Notes under the pieces: model-generated
Databases searched by the model: none
Told to the model about the DNA's origin: nothing
The model's input: only the letters and a program-made list of their open reading frames with translations
Position numbers and translations under genes: made by a program
Part shown: one piece after another, positions 56,287 through 64,000 of the stretch
How positions within the stretch are numbered: position 1 is the first letter of the stretch
Layout: each line of letters opens with the position of its first letter
NCBI GenBank assembly: GCA_018650165.1
Contig: JABIGM010000018.1
Span: 1-64,000, forward strand
Length of the DNA stretch: 64,000 nt
Direction: 5' to 3'
From: Methanobacteriota archaeon
Lineage (GTDB): Archaea; Thermoplasmatota; Poseidoniia; Poseidoniales; Poseidoniaceae

Positions 56287-57792
56287 ATGCATTGGGCTGA
56301 TTTTGCGGCACAGACATTGTCGCAAAGAGGTGGAAAGCACATTATTGCATCTGGAATTACTCCAAGCGGTGAATTCCATATTGGCCATCTCAGAGAAATT
56401 CTCACTGGTGACATGGTTACTAGAGCGTGTCGCAACGCGGGAATTGATGCTGAATCTGTTTTCATAGTAGATTCGGCAGACCCTTTACGCAAAGTGTACC
56501 CCTTCCTGTCAGATGAATATGAGAAGTACATCGGCTGCCCTCTAGCAACAATTCCTGCCCCTGATGAAAATGGCAATCCGACTATAGATGGTAGAAGTTA
56601 TGCACAGCATTTCCTCGAGCCATTCCTCGCTGCATTAGAGCAAATCGATGTCAGACCACGTATTATTGACAACTATACATCCTATTCAAATGGAGAATTT
56701 GCAGAAAAGTCACGCATAGCGTGCGAAAAAGCCGAAGAAATACGAGAAATTATCGAACGTGTTAGTGGGAGAGAACTTGCTCCTGATTGGTTTCCATTCA
56801 ATCCATACGGGCATAATGGAAGTCTCGATGGAGTCACAGTAACTGGATATGAATGGCCTTACGTTCACTGGGTACAAGATGGAGTTGTCGGCAAATCAGA
56901 TTTGAACAAGGCTGAAGGGAAACTCCCGTGGCGAATTGACTGGCCAGCCAGATGGGGATGGATTGGAATCACTTGTGAGCCATTTGGTAAAGATCATGGA
57001 GCAGCAGGTGGTTCATATTCAACCGGTAAAGAAATCTCAAAGTTATTCGGTGATATGCCCCCTCATCCACTGGTGTATGAATGGATTTCTTTGAGAGGAC
57101 AAGGCGCAATGTCTTCATCCACTGGTAATACGGTCGGTCCGCTGGAAGCTCTAGAACTTGTACCACCGGAAATTCTCAGATTTCTAATTGCATCAAACAA
57201 GCCAAAGAAGGCGATTACATTCGATGCAGGAATGTCACTGGTAGAACTCGCAGATGAATTTGAGCGCTTACTTTCTCGAGACATCGTTTCTGAACTTGCA
57301 GATGAAAACCTATCACGGCGACAGAAGGTTGCGGTTGAAGATGCAGAAGGCGCTCTACGCATGAGTAAAATTCACGACTCAGAACATTCTAACATGACAT
57401 TTAGACATCTGGCTATGCTGTCTCAGGTAAAGAGTGATTTAGAGATACTGCAATCATTTGGACAGGATTTATCCGATAGGCTAGCACGTATGCACAATTG
57501 GATTAACGGCCCTCATTTCCCAGAGGAATTGCGCATAAGTGTACTCGAAGAACCAAAGGGTGGGCTTAACCAAAACATAACCGGTGCTCTTGCCAATTCA
57601 CTAGCAGAATGCGAGTGGAATAACAAAGCGATTGGAGAGTGTATCTCATTGACATTCAAGTCAGATGAAATCAATATTAAAGATGGTTATAGAACCCTAT
57701 ATCTCGCAATCTTAGGTGCCGAAAAGGGCCCAAGGTTATCTCCGATTCTAGCGGAATTAGATCGGATGCATGTTCTAAAACTACTCGGCTAG
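56287..57792 (+). CDS. lysS: Class I lysyl-tRNA synthetase
   Basis: A 501-residue class I LysRS, the form found in most archaea, unrelated to the class II LysRS of bacteria. Seen: ITPSGEFHIGHLREI with the HIGH motif at the N-terminus, ESVFIVDSADPLRKVYPFL, DWPARWGWIG, GKDHGAAGGSYSTGKE, and the KMSKS-like loop AMSSSTGNTVGP, which begins with Ala. It charges tRNA-Lys, one copy of which (UUU) is at 17.1 kb. GAGGTGAG precedes the ATG. Confidence 0.95.
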   Translation: MHWADFAAQTLSQRGGKHIIASGITPSGEFHIGHLREILTGDMVTRACRNAGIDAESVFIVDSADPLRKVYPFLSDEYEKYIGCPLATIPAPDENGNPTIDGRSYAQHFLEPFLAALEQIDVRPRIIDNYTSYSNGEFAEKSRIACEKAEEIREIIERVSGRELAPDWFPFNPYGHNGSLDGVTVTGYEWPYVHWVQDGVVGKSDLNKAEGKLPWRIDWPARWGWIGITCEPFGKDHGAAGGSYSTGKEISKLFGDMPPHPLVYEWISLRGQGAMSSSTGNTVGPLEALELVPPEILRFLIASNKPKKAITFDAGMSLVELADEFERLLSRDIVSELADENLSRRQKVAVEDAEGALRMSKIHDSEHSNMTFRHLAMLSQVKSDLEILQSFGQDLSDRLARMHNWINGPHFPEELRISVLEEPKGGLNQNITGALANSLAECEWNNKAIGECISLTFKSDEINIKDGYRTLYLAILGAEKGPRLSPILAELDRMHVLKLLG

Positions 57793-57870
57793 AGGCACAG
57801 TTGCCAAAATTAGCATAATACTCGCCATCCGACCGTTCGATTGAAAGGGGCCAAGGGTTGTTGGGGTAAC

Positions 57871-59073
57871 ATGGGCGGGGTCTATTGTCCGGGATGTGAG
57901 GCTGGTGTCGAACCAGCATCAAAGTTCTGCCTTTCCTGTGGTAACGACCTAACTGTCAGGGGACCAATCACTGCTACAGGTCATGATTTGAATCAACTGA
58001 AAGATGTTATCCGTACTCGAGATGACCTCTCGATGGCTGAAAAATTCGATATGATTGCTAAAGTTGAAGATGGGGCAAACCCAATTCTGCTTGGCATCGC
58101 CGCTCCTGCCGATGGTGATGACGTAGATATTGCTGAAGCATTCGCTGCAGGAGAAGGTAGTGAAGACGAAACTAATGTATTCACAGATTACCAATTTGGT
58201 GAATCTGCAGCAGCAGCGGCAGCAGTTCGTGCGACGGTACGTGGCACTGATGGCTGGGTTCTTGTTCAGAAAGGAACTCTAGACCTTTCGGAAGGATTGT
58301 TTAGAGATGCAATGAATCTTGGTATGGAAGCAAGTACTCACATTCACGATGTATCGAGTGGTGAGCATGAAGGAATTGACCCTGAGGCTATGCGTTCGAT
58401 TCCTGTACTGAAGCCGCCGAAGAGATCATTCTGCCCTAAGTGTGGCTCAGATATCCATGCAAACACAATGCTGCAATGGAGAAAATGGAGAGATTCATCC
58501 GGAGATGTAGTATCAATGCAACTCGAAGCAAGTATGGAAACTGCACTCATTCAAGTTGCTTCACACTATCTTACTGTCATTGAAAAGATGAAGGGCGATG
58601 CATCATCAGTAGATGAGGAAGCCATCATCAAGAAATTAGAAACCGAAATTCGCAAGGAACTCGAAAATGAGATGGATGGCCGTACCGCTGCATCAAAAAG
58701 TGGAGCTAAAGAGGAAAAGAAAGCCGGCGCTTCCAGCAAAAAGAAGAGCACACCTCAGAAGTCTAATACTACTGCACCAAAGAAGAAGGGCGGAGGAATG
58801 TTTGGAGCAAAGCGCCCCAAGAAAACATTCGAAGGTAAGGCTGGAGACAAGGCTGATTGGTTCTTAGCAGAGGCATTGGATACAATCTTCGACCCACATG
58901 GAACAGGAAAAGTCCTGAAACCTAAGACCATTGTCGCAAGATCTAGTGAAGGGAATGTGCGTGTACAGGACGTAGTACGCGTCTATGATGCTGAAGGAAA
59001 AGATGGCATAAGTGAACTTGCTTGGACAAGCCCGTTCACAGAATATATCATTGAAGCATACGATGCTTGTTGA
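57871..59073 (+). CDS. Unknown protein with two zinc ribbons and a lysine-rich linker
   Basis: A 400-residue soluble protein. Seen: an N-terminal zinc ribbon (CPGCEAG...CLSCGNDL, about residues 6-26), an alanine-rich middle (SAAAAAAVRATVRG), a second half-ribbon (CPKCGSDIHANTM, about 191), a helical stretch, then a Lys/Ala/Ser-rich linker of about 50 residues and a C-terminal globular domain (KADWFLAEALDTIFDPHGTGKVL...VQDVVRVYDAEG). I do not recognise a family. The layout suggests a nucleic-acid or ribosome-associated protein; that is inference. The ATG 57871 start directly precedes the ribbon. Confidence 0.7.
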   Translation: MGGVYCPGCEAGVEPASKFCLSCGNDLTVRGPITATGHDLNQLKDVIRTRDDLSMAEKFDMIAKVEDGANPILLGIAAPADGDDVDIAEAFAAGEGSEDETNVFTDYQFGESAAAAAAVRATVRGTDGWVLVQKGTLDLSEGLFRDAMNLGMEASTHIHDVSSGEHEGIDPEAMRSIPVLKPPKRSFCPKCGSDIHANTMLQWRKWRDSSGDVVSMQLEASMETALIQVASHYLTVIEKMKGDASSVDEEAIIKKLETEIRKELENEMDGRTAASKSGAKEEKKAGASSKKKSTPQKSNTTAPKKKGGGMFGAKRPKKTFEGKAGDKADWFLAEALDTIFDPHGTGKVLKPKTIVARSSEGNVRVQDVVRVYDAEGKDGISELAWTSPFTEYIIEAYDAC

Positions 59074-62000
59074 TCAGTAGTTAACTTTGAGCCGCATAGG
59101 CTGCAAGTCTACTTCCCTCATTGCTCTGATAGCAGATACTTCCATCTTTGCACCTGACATTGTAGTGACCAATGGGATATTCATCTCGACTGCTAGTCTT
59201 CGCATCATATTACCATCTCTAACTGCTCCTCCTGAAATTGTAGGGACATTTACGATAAATGAAACCTCTCCCTTGCGCATCAAATCCAGAGCATCTGGAT
59301 GCTTTCTATCTGTTATTCTATAGACTGTTTCGACATCTACATCACCTCCCCTAATCACATCGGCAGTACCCGGGGTTGCATAAATTGTGAATCCCATGTC
59401 CGAGAGGTCGTGAGCAACATCCACGAGGCTTTGTTTGTCCTCGTCACGTACGGTTAGATATGCGCCCCCTGCTGAAGCAACCGGTATCTCAGTTGCTAAT
59501 CTCGCTTTGAGATAAGCAACATCTGCTCGCAAATCTGAGCCATATACTTCGCCTGTAGATTTCATTTCTGGACCTGGTGCTGGATCTAATCCTTGTAATT
59601 TGATGAAAGGGAATACCGGTGCTTTTACCGCTACATGCCCAGATGTGGGAACTGGAATCTCTTGTGAGGCAAGTGGTATACCAATCGTAATTCTTGCCGC
59701 TATTCGGGCCATTGGGACTCCTGTTGCTTTAGCAACAAACGGAACGGTCCTACTGCTACGGGGATTTACTTCAAGGCAATACAAATCATCACCTTGTATT
59801 GCAAATTGAATATTGTAACAACCATAGATGTTCAAACCCAATCCGATATTCTTGGTTTGTTCTCGCACCCTTGCAAGCATATCCTCAGAGATATTTTGGG
59901 TTGGGATAAAGCAGGTTGAGTCTCCTGAATGTATTCCTGCTTCTTCGAGGTGCTCCATAACAGCTCCAATCAGCACCTCCTTTCCGTCAGATGCCGCATC
60001 GACATCCAGTTCGATTGCATGTCCAAGATATTCATCAACAAGAAGTGGTTTATCTGGAGCAAGATATGCTTCTGTCAGATAGGCATCTAATTGCTTTTGA
60101 TTGGAAAGTATCTCCATTCCTCTTCCCCCGAGAACATAGGATGGTCTAATCAATACAGGGAACCCGATTACCTCTACCGCTTCTCGCACATCATCGGCAC
60201 TAGTTCCCGTAGCACCTCTCGGCATCTTGAGACCTATCCTTTCTGCAAAGGATTCGAATCGCTCTCTATCACTAGCCTCATCAATTGCATCACAAGAGGT
60301 TCCTAGAATCTCTAACTGCAGGTTCAAATCCTCTATTCTCGATTCTAATGGTAATGCGAGATTTATCGCAGTTTGACCACCAAATTGTAGTAAGATTCCG
60401 TGGGATTCTTCTCTAAGCAGTACTTCAGTGACACATTCCAAAGTAAGTGGCTCAAAGTACAAACGATCTGATGTGTCGAAATCAGTTGAAACCGTTTCGG
60501 GATTGTTATTCATCAAAATAGCATCCATTCCGGCTTCCCTAATTGCTTTCACAGCATGAACGCACCCATAATCAAATTCAATTCCTTGTCCAATTCGGAT
60601 TGGCCCAGAACCAATTACCACCTGGCGTTTCTTATTTCGATTTGCAAGGTCTGGTAGCAAATCAATCCCGTAGTTACCATTTGGTTCATATGTTGAATAA
60701 TAATAGGGGGTTTTTGCAGCAAATTCTGCTGCACATGAATCAACCATACGGAAAATTGGATGCACTGATAAGGAATGCCTCTTCTTCATCACAGCAGATT
60801 CTCCACGGCTTGCAGTAATCTCTTTCAAGCCTAATACAGGGAATCCAGAAAGGGCATCAGCGATATGAGCGTCACTAAAACCGAAGCTCTTCCAACGACG
60901 TAAATCATCTGCTGAAATATCATTTGGAGAACATGACTTTCTAACAATTTCATTTTCTATTTCGGCTAAGTTCTGGAATCCATAAAGGAACCACCTTGTG
61001 ATTCTCGTTATTTCGTGAACCCTTTCGATACTCCAGCCACGTCTAAATGCTTCAATTACCGCGCCCATTCTACGGTCGGTAGCAATCCTTAGCCAATCGA
61101 TTAACACACTATCAGGCAACTCTTCATTGGCTCTTTCAGCCATTCCTTCGCCTTCCGACTCATCTGCCCTAGTTAGTGGCCTTGGATAGTGAGCCCCTTG
61201 CTCTAGAGAAGCCCAAGCCTTCAGGAATGCCTCTTCGAAACAACGGCCAATAGCCATCACCTCGCCAGTCGATTTCATCGAAGTTCCAAGAGTACGGTCT
61301 GCAGTACGGAATTTGTCGAAAGGCCAACGTGGAATCTTAACCACACAATAATCCAGTGTTGGTTCGAATGCGGCAGTAGTTCCTTCCCCTGTAATCGGAT
61401 TAGGTAATTCATCAAGAGTATATCCAACTGCTATTTTTGCAGCCATCCTCGCAATTGGATATCCGGTAGCTTTGGAGGCGAGTGCTGATGAGCGAGAAAC
61501 TCGAGGGTTTACTTCGATGACGCGTACTTCACCTGTAGACTGATTTACAGCAAATTGTACATTACATCCGCCCTTAATATTCAATTTACGGATCAGTGAA
61601 AGTGACATATCTCTTAATTCCATGTGGTCCCTATCAGAAAGTGATTGAACAGGTGCTACCACAGTTGATTCACCAGTATGCACTCCCATAGGGTCAATGT
61701 TTTCCATGGTACAAACAATTGTGGCATTGTCTGCACCATCACGCATAACTTCGTATTCGTACTCCTGCCATCCGAGAATACTCTCTTCGATTAGGACCTG
61801 TCCAATTCTACTGTTTCTCAGCCCTAATGTTGCTATTTCAACCAATTGCCCAGTATTCCATGCAGTTCCTCCACCCAGGCCACCAAGAGTAAATGCTGGA
61901 CGGATAAGAATTGGCCAACTCCCAATTTGTTCTGCAGCTGAAAGTACATCTGCTATTGAATTACAAGCGATTGCATCAGATATCGGCAGATCTATTTCGA

Positions 62001-62409
62001 GACACACTCGATTGAACAAATCTCTGTCCTCTGCCTTGTCGATTGCATCAAGGTCAGAACCAATCAATTCAATGCCCAATTCATCCAATACTCCCGCATG
62101 TGCTAATTCACTTGCAATATTTAGAGCGGTTTGACCACCCATGCCCGCAAGAAGAGCATCTGGTCGCTCAATCTCCATAATTCGCTTTATTGTATCTGGA
62201 AGCAGCGGTTCGATGTAGACCTTATCTGCCATCTCAGGGTCGTTTTGAATTGTAGCAGGGTTCGAATTGACAAGAATTACTTTGTATCCATCTTCACGCA
62301 AAGCTTGCACTGCTTGTGAACCAGAGAAATCGAATTCTGCGGCTTGACCGATTTTAATTGGTCCGGAACCAAGAACTAAAATTGTCTTCAAGTCATCTCT
62401 TCGAGGCAT
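59074..62409 (-). CDS. carB: Carbamoyl-phosphate synthase, large subunit
   Basis: A 1111-residue enzyme with two homologous ATP-grasp halves, making carbamoyl phosphate from bicarbonate, ammonia and two ATP for pyrimidines and arginine. Seen in each half: GSGPIKIGQAAEFDFSGSQA and GSGPIRIGQGIEFDYGC at the starts, GGQTALNIA and GGQTAINLA, RPSYVLGGRGMEI and EVNPRVSRSSALASKATGYP / EVNPRSSRTVPFVAKATGVP, then a C-terminal methylglyoxal-synthase-like regulatory domain (IYATPGTADVI). The ATG overlaps the carA stop by one base. Confidence 0.97.
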   Translation of the reverse strand: MPRRDDLKTILVLGSGPIKIGQAAEFDFSGSQAVQALREDGYKVILVNSNPATIQNDPEMADKVYIEPLLPDTIKRIMEIERPDALLAGMGGQTALNIASELAHAGVLDELGIELIGSDLDAIDKAEDRDLFNRVCLEIDLPISDAIACNSIADVLSAAEQIGSWPILIRPAFTLGGLGGGTAWNTGQLVEIATLGLRNSRIGQVLIEESILGWQEYEYEVMRDGADNATIVCTMENIDPMGVHTGESTVVAPVQSLSDRDHMELRDMSLSLIRKLNIKGGCNVQFAVNQSTGEVRVIEVNPRVSRSSALASKATGYPIARMAAKIAVGYTLDELPNPITGEGTTAAFEPTLDYCVVKIPRWPFDKFRTADRTLGTSMKSTGEVMAIGRCFEEAFLKAWASLEQGAHYPRPLTRADESEGEGMAERANEELPDSVLIDWLRIATDRRMGAVIEAFRRGWSIERVHEITRITRWFLYGFQNLAEIENEIVRKSCSPNDISADDLRRWKSFGFSDAHIADALSGFPVLGLKEITASRGESAVMKKRHSLSVHPIFRMVDSCAAEFAAKTPYYYSTYEPNGNYGIDLLPDLANRNKKRQVVIGSGPIRIGQGIEFDYGCVHAVKAIREAGMDAILMNNNPETVSTDFDTSDRLYFEPLTLECVTEVLLREESHGILLQFGGQTAINLALPLESRIEDLNLQLEILGTSCDAIDEASDRERFESFAERIGLKMPRGATGTSADDVREAVEVIGFPVLIRPSYVLGGRGMEILSNQKQLDAYLTEAYLAPDKPLLVDEYLGHAIELDVDAASDGKEVLIGAVMEHLEEAGIHSGDSTCFIPTQNISEDMLARVREQTKNIGLGLNIYGCYNIQFAIQGDDLYCLEVNPRSSRTVPFVAKATGVPMARIAARITIGIPLASQEIPVPTSGHVAVKAPVFPFIKLQGLDPAPGPEMKSTGEVYGSDLRADVAYLKARLATEIPVASAGGAYLTVRDEDKQSLVDVAHDLSDMGFTIYATPGTADVIRGGDVDVETVYRITDRKHPDALDLMRKGEVSFIVNVPTISGGAVRDGNMMRRLAVEMNIPLVTTMSGAKMEVSAIRAMREVDLQPMRLKVNY

Positions 62410-63725
62410 TATTGCATACCCCCATAATGAATATCGACTACTTCTCTAAATCTAGCAAATAGTGGGTAAGCATCGTGAGGACCAGGTGCTGCCTCAGGGT
62501 GGAATTGAACTGTGAATACGGGCCGTCCTACTAGGTCTAAACCCTCGACTGTACGGTCATTTGCATTGACGAAACGAACTTTCGCCTGTGCTCCGTGAAG
62601 ATTCTCACCGGGAGGTGAGCAGGCCCCCGAAGGGTGGGCTGCTAGCATTCCGTTCTCAGGGTCTGCCACTGCAAAACCATGGTTTTGGCTTGTAATCCAA
62701 ACACGACCATTTTCCAAATCAACACAGGGTTGATTTGCACCACGGTGACCATATCTCATCTTGTAGGTCTGTAGGCCACTTGCTAGACCTAGCAATTGGT
62801 GGCCTAAGCAAATTCCCATAACGGGAATGTTTGCTTTTACTGCTTCTGCAAGAGTGTTACGTGCCATTGTTGCTTTTCCCGGATGTGCTGGATCACCGGG
62901 TCCGTTTGAACAAAATAAGGCCGCCACACCATAGGATTCTACCTGTGAAAACGTCGTATTGGGAGGGCACCATATCACTTCAAAGTGGCAGCACAAACTA
63001 CGCAAAATATTGTATTTAATGCCACAATCTATCGCTGCTATACGGGGTAATGGATTGCCAAGGTTATCTGTAGCACCTTCATTGATAATCACGGCTTCAT
63101 TAATCGAAACTTGGTCGACAAGGTCTTCCAGTTCGGGCGACGATAACTGAGCTAAATGTTGCTTTAGGTTTTCTTCCTCTTCAATTGGCCCAAATACGCA
63201 TAAGACACAACCATGCTCCCTGACCCTTCTAGTGATTGCCCTAGTATCGATTGCTTCTATTCCCGGTACGCTATGGAACGCAAGGAAGTCGCTCAGATTT
63301 GATATTGAATCACGGTGATCTGGCCGAGCCATTGCATGACGGACTACAACGCCACGAGGCCACACGCCAGCAGATTCACTAGTACCTGCATGTATACCAT
63401 AATTTCCAATCAAAGGGTAAGTGAAAGTGAGGACTTGGCCAGCGAATGAAGGGTCGGTTAACGATTCTTGATAGCCAGTCATACCTGTAGTGAATACTAG
63501 TTCGCCTTCACCCCAAGTCTTCGCCCCGAATAATTGGCCCGTAAAACGACTACCATCGGCCAACAGCAGCACCCCTTGACCCGATGCTGATTCAGGAATT
63601 ATTCCCCCCTCAACAATGCCATCGGTGGCATCAACCAATCGCAAACGGTCTCCGGGAGAAGTATCTCCTTTCTGAGACCACTCGCCCGACATCGAAAATG
63701 CTGATTGTATAGGGGTCATAATCAT
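62409..63725 (-). CDS. carA: Carbamoyl-phosphate synthase, small (glutaminase) subunit
   Basis: The glutamine amidotransferase partner of CarB. Seen: the N-terminal VLLLADGSRFTGQLFGA and FTTGMTGYQESLTDPSFAGQ, then a class I glutaminase with nucleophile Cys in MGICLGHQLLGLASG and the His/Glu pair in VQFHPEAAPGPHDA. The conserved part begins about 50 residues after the chosen ATG (63725), so there is an N-terminal extension of uncertain length; ATG 63692 is another candidate. The frame opens further upstream through a GTGTGCGTGTGTGT run that looks like leader rather than protein. Confidence 0.94.
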   Translation of the reverse strand: MIMTPIQSAFSMSGEWSQKGDTSPGDRLRLVDATDGIVEGGIIPESASGQGVLLLADGSRFTGQLFGAKTWGEGELVFTTGMTGYQESLTDPSFAGQVLTFTYPLIGNYGIHAGTSESAGVWPRGVVVRHAMARPDHRDSISNLSDFLAFHSVPGIEAIDTRAITRRVREHGCVLCVFGPIEEEENLKQHLAQLSSPELEDLVDQVSINEAVIINEGATDNLGNPLPRIAAIDCGIKYNILRSLCCHFEVIWCPPNTTFSQVESYGVAALFCSNGPGDPAHPGKATMARNTLAEAVKANIPVMGICLGHQLLGLASGLQTYKMRYGHRGANQPCVDLENGRVWITSQNHGFAVADPENGMLAAHPSGACSPPGENLHGAQAKVRFVNANDRTVEGLDLVGRPVFTVQFHPEAAPGPHDAYPLFARFREVVDIHYGGMQ

Positions 63726-63817
63726 TGGCAACGGCGCCAATAAACTCGCGCGAACACACACGCACACGAGGGTTTTATTCTAAATAGCGTACTGCGAATA
63801 AGTAAAGAGATGCATAC

Positions 63818-64000
63818 TTACTCTTCTTCATCTGAAGAATCATGAACTAACTTTCCACCGTTGATTCCTTCGATAACTAGCCGAGCACCATCAAATGTCC
63901 GCTCGCTACCCGATTCTCCAAACCAAGCATCCATGAAAAGTGCAAGAGCAGCAACTTCCGAATGGGGTTGATTACCCACTGCAACATTGTGCTGACATAA
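63818..64000 (-). CDS. trm56: tRNA (cytidine-56-2'-O)-methyltransferase aTrm56, C-terminal part (cut by window edge)
   Basis: The last 60 residues of a gene that enters from the right edge and stops at TAA 63818-63820. Seen: NVAVGNQPHSEVAALALFMDAWF, which contains the conserved GNQPHSEVAALA motif of archaeal Trm56 near its C-terminus, then DGARLVIEGINGGKLV, as in the final strand. Trm56 methylates C56 of the T loop in archaeal tRNAs. It is upstream of carA on the same strand, 92 bases before its start. Confidence 0.85.
   Translation of the reverse strand, partial: LCQHNVAVGNQPHSEVAALALFMDAWFGESGSERTFDGARLVIEGINGGKLVHDSSDEEE

Noticed and set aside
63726-63767. N-terminal residues MCVCVRAS of CarA
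   Set aside because: They derive from a GTGTGCGTGTGTGT run in the likely leader and have no counterpart in CarA proteins.

Overview
The window reads as a chromosomal segment of a marine planktonic euryarchaeon, most likely Marine Group II (Candidatus Poseidoniales, Thermoplasmatota). Support comes from archaeal-only information genes (split RNA polymerase A'/A'', RpoH, L30e, aRF1, aIF2-beta, class I LysRS, archaeal UMP kinase, aTrm56, PurP, GfcR), a huge secreted protein with calcium-binding DxDxDG repeats, many small membrane proteins, and a bacterial-like aerobic metabolism (class I ribonucleotide reductase, Rieske/cytochrome b, methylmalonyl-CoA pathway, LipB). The lineage is inferred from gene content only. 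I see no phage, insertion sequence or CRISPR array; the coding density is very high, with 1-4 base stop/start overlaps.

Layout. 1-7.7 kb: end of purP, a sodium/solute symporter with an extra C-terminal domain, a PqqB-like hydrolase, the 1106-residue repeat protein and an unrecognised protein. 7.7-17.2 kb: the RNA polymerase operon tRNA-Lys - rpoH - rpoB - rpoA' - rpoA'' - rpl30e, all on the minus strand. 17.3-22.1 kb: a methyltransferase-biotin ligase fusion, a possible RNase P subunit, membrane proteins, an FtsZ-family protein and a TPR protein. 22.2-28.0 kb: a plus-strand respiratory operon with a CxCH secreted protein, a small membrane subunit, a Rieske protein, b6-type cytochrome b, and a subunit-IV-like membrane part fused to an HdrD-like iron-sulfur/CCG module. 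28.0-29.6 kb: convergent small membrane proteins and a ferredoxin. 29.6-33.5 kb: an overlapping asnB - gshA - saccharopine-dehydrogenase-like operon. 33.5-38.1 kb: a tiny membrane protein, a lipid-kinase-like protein, MeaB and the B12-binding mutase subunit, divergent from an acyl-CoA carboxylase operon (carboxyltransferase, small subunit, biotin carrier). 38.1-43.8 kb: two membrane proteins, nrdA, nrdB and dut. 43.8-49 kb: lipB, aminotransferase, ubiX, M28 peptidase, parvulin, FolB-like. 49-57.8 kb: translation genes (argS, prf1, aIF2-beta, lysS) with pyrH, a NOG1-like GTPase, pterin dehydratase, a 2Fe-2S ferredoxin and GfcR. 57.9-64 kb: a double zinc-ribbon protein, carB, carA and the end of trm56.

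How it fits together. The carboxylase, the B12 subunit and MeaB form a propionyl-CoA to succinyl-CoA route, and the fused biotin ligase 20 kb away could charge the biotin carrier. The respiratory operon probably links a cytoplasmic thiol/disulfide or ferredoxin pool to membrane electron transfer. The gshA operon may supply a low-molecular-weight thiol, which would be a natural partner for an HdrD-type module; that connection is my inference. The most unusual signals are the subunit IV-HdrD fusion, a zinc-motif insertion of about 135 residues in RpoA', a homologous N-terminal domain on both RpoH and RpoA'', and the methyltransferase-biotin ligase fusion.
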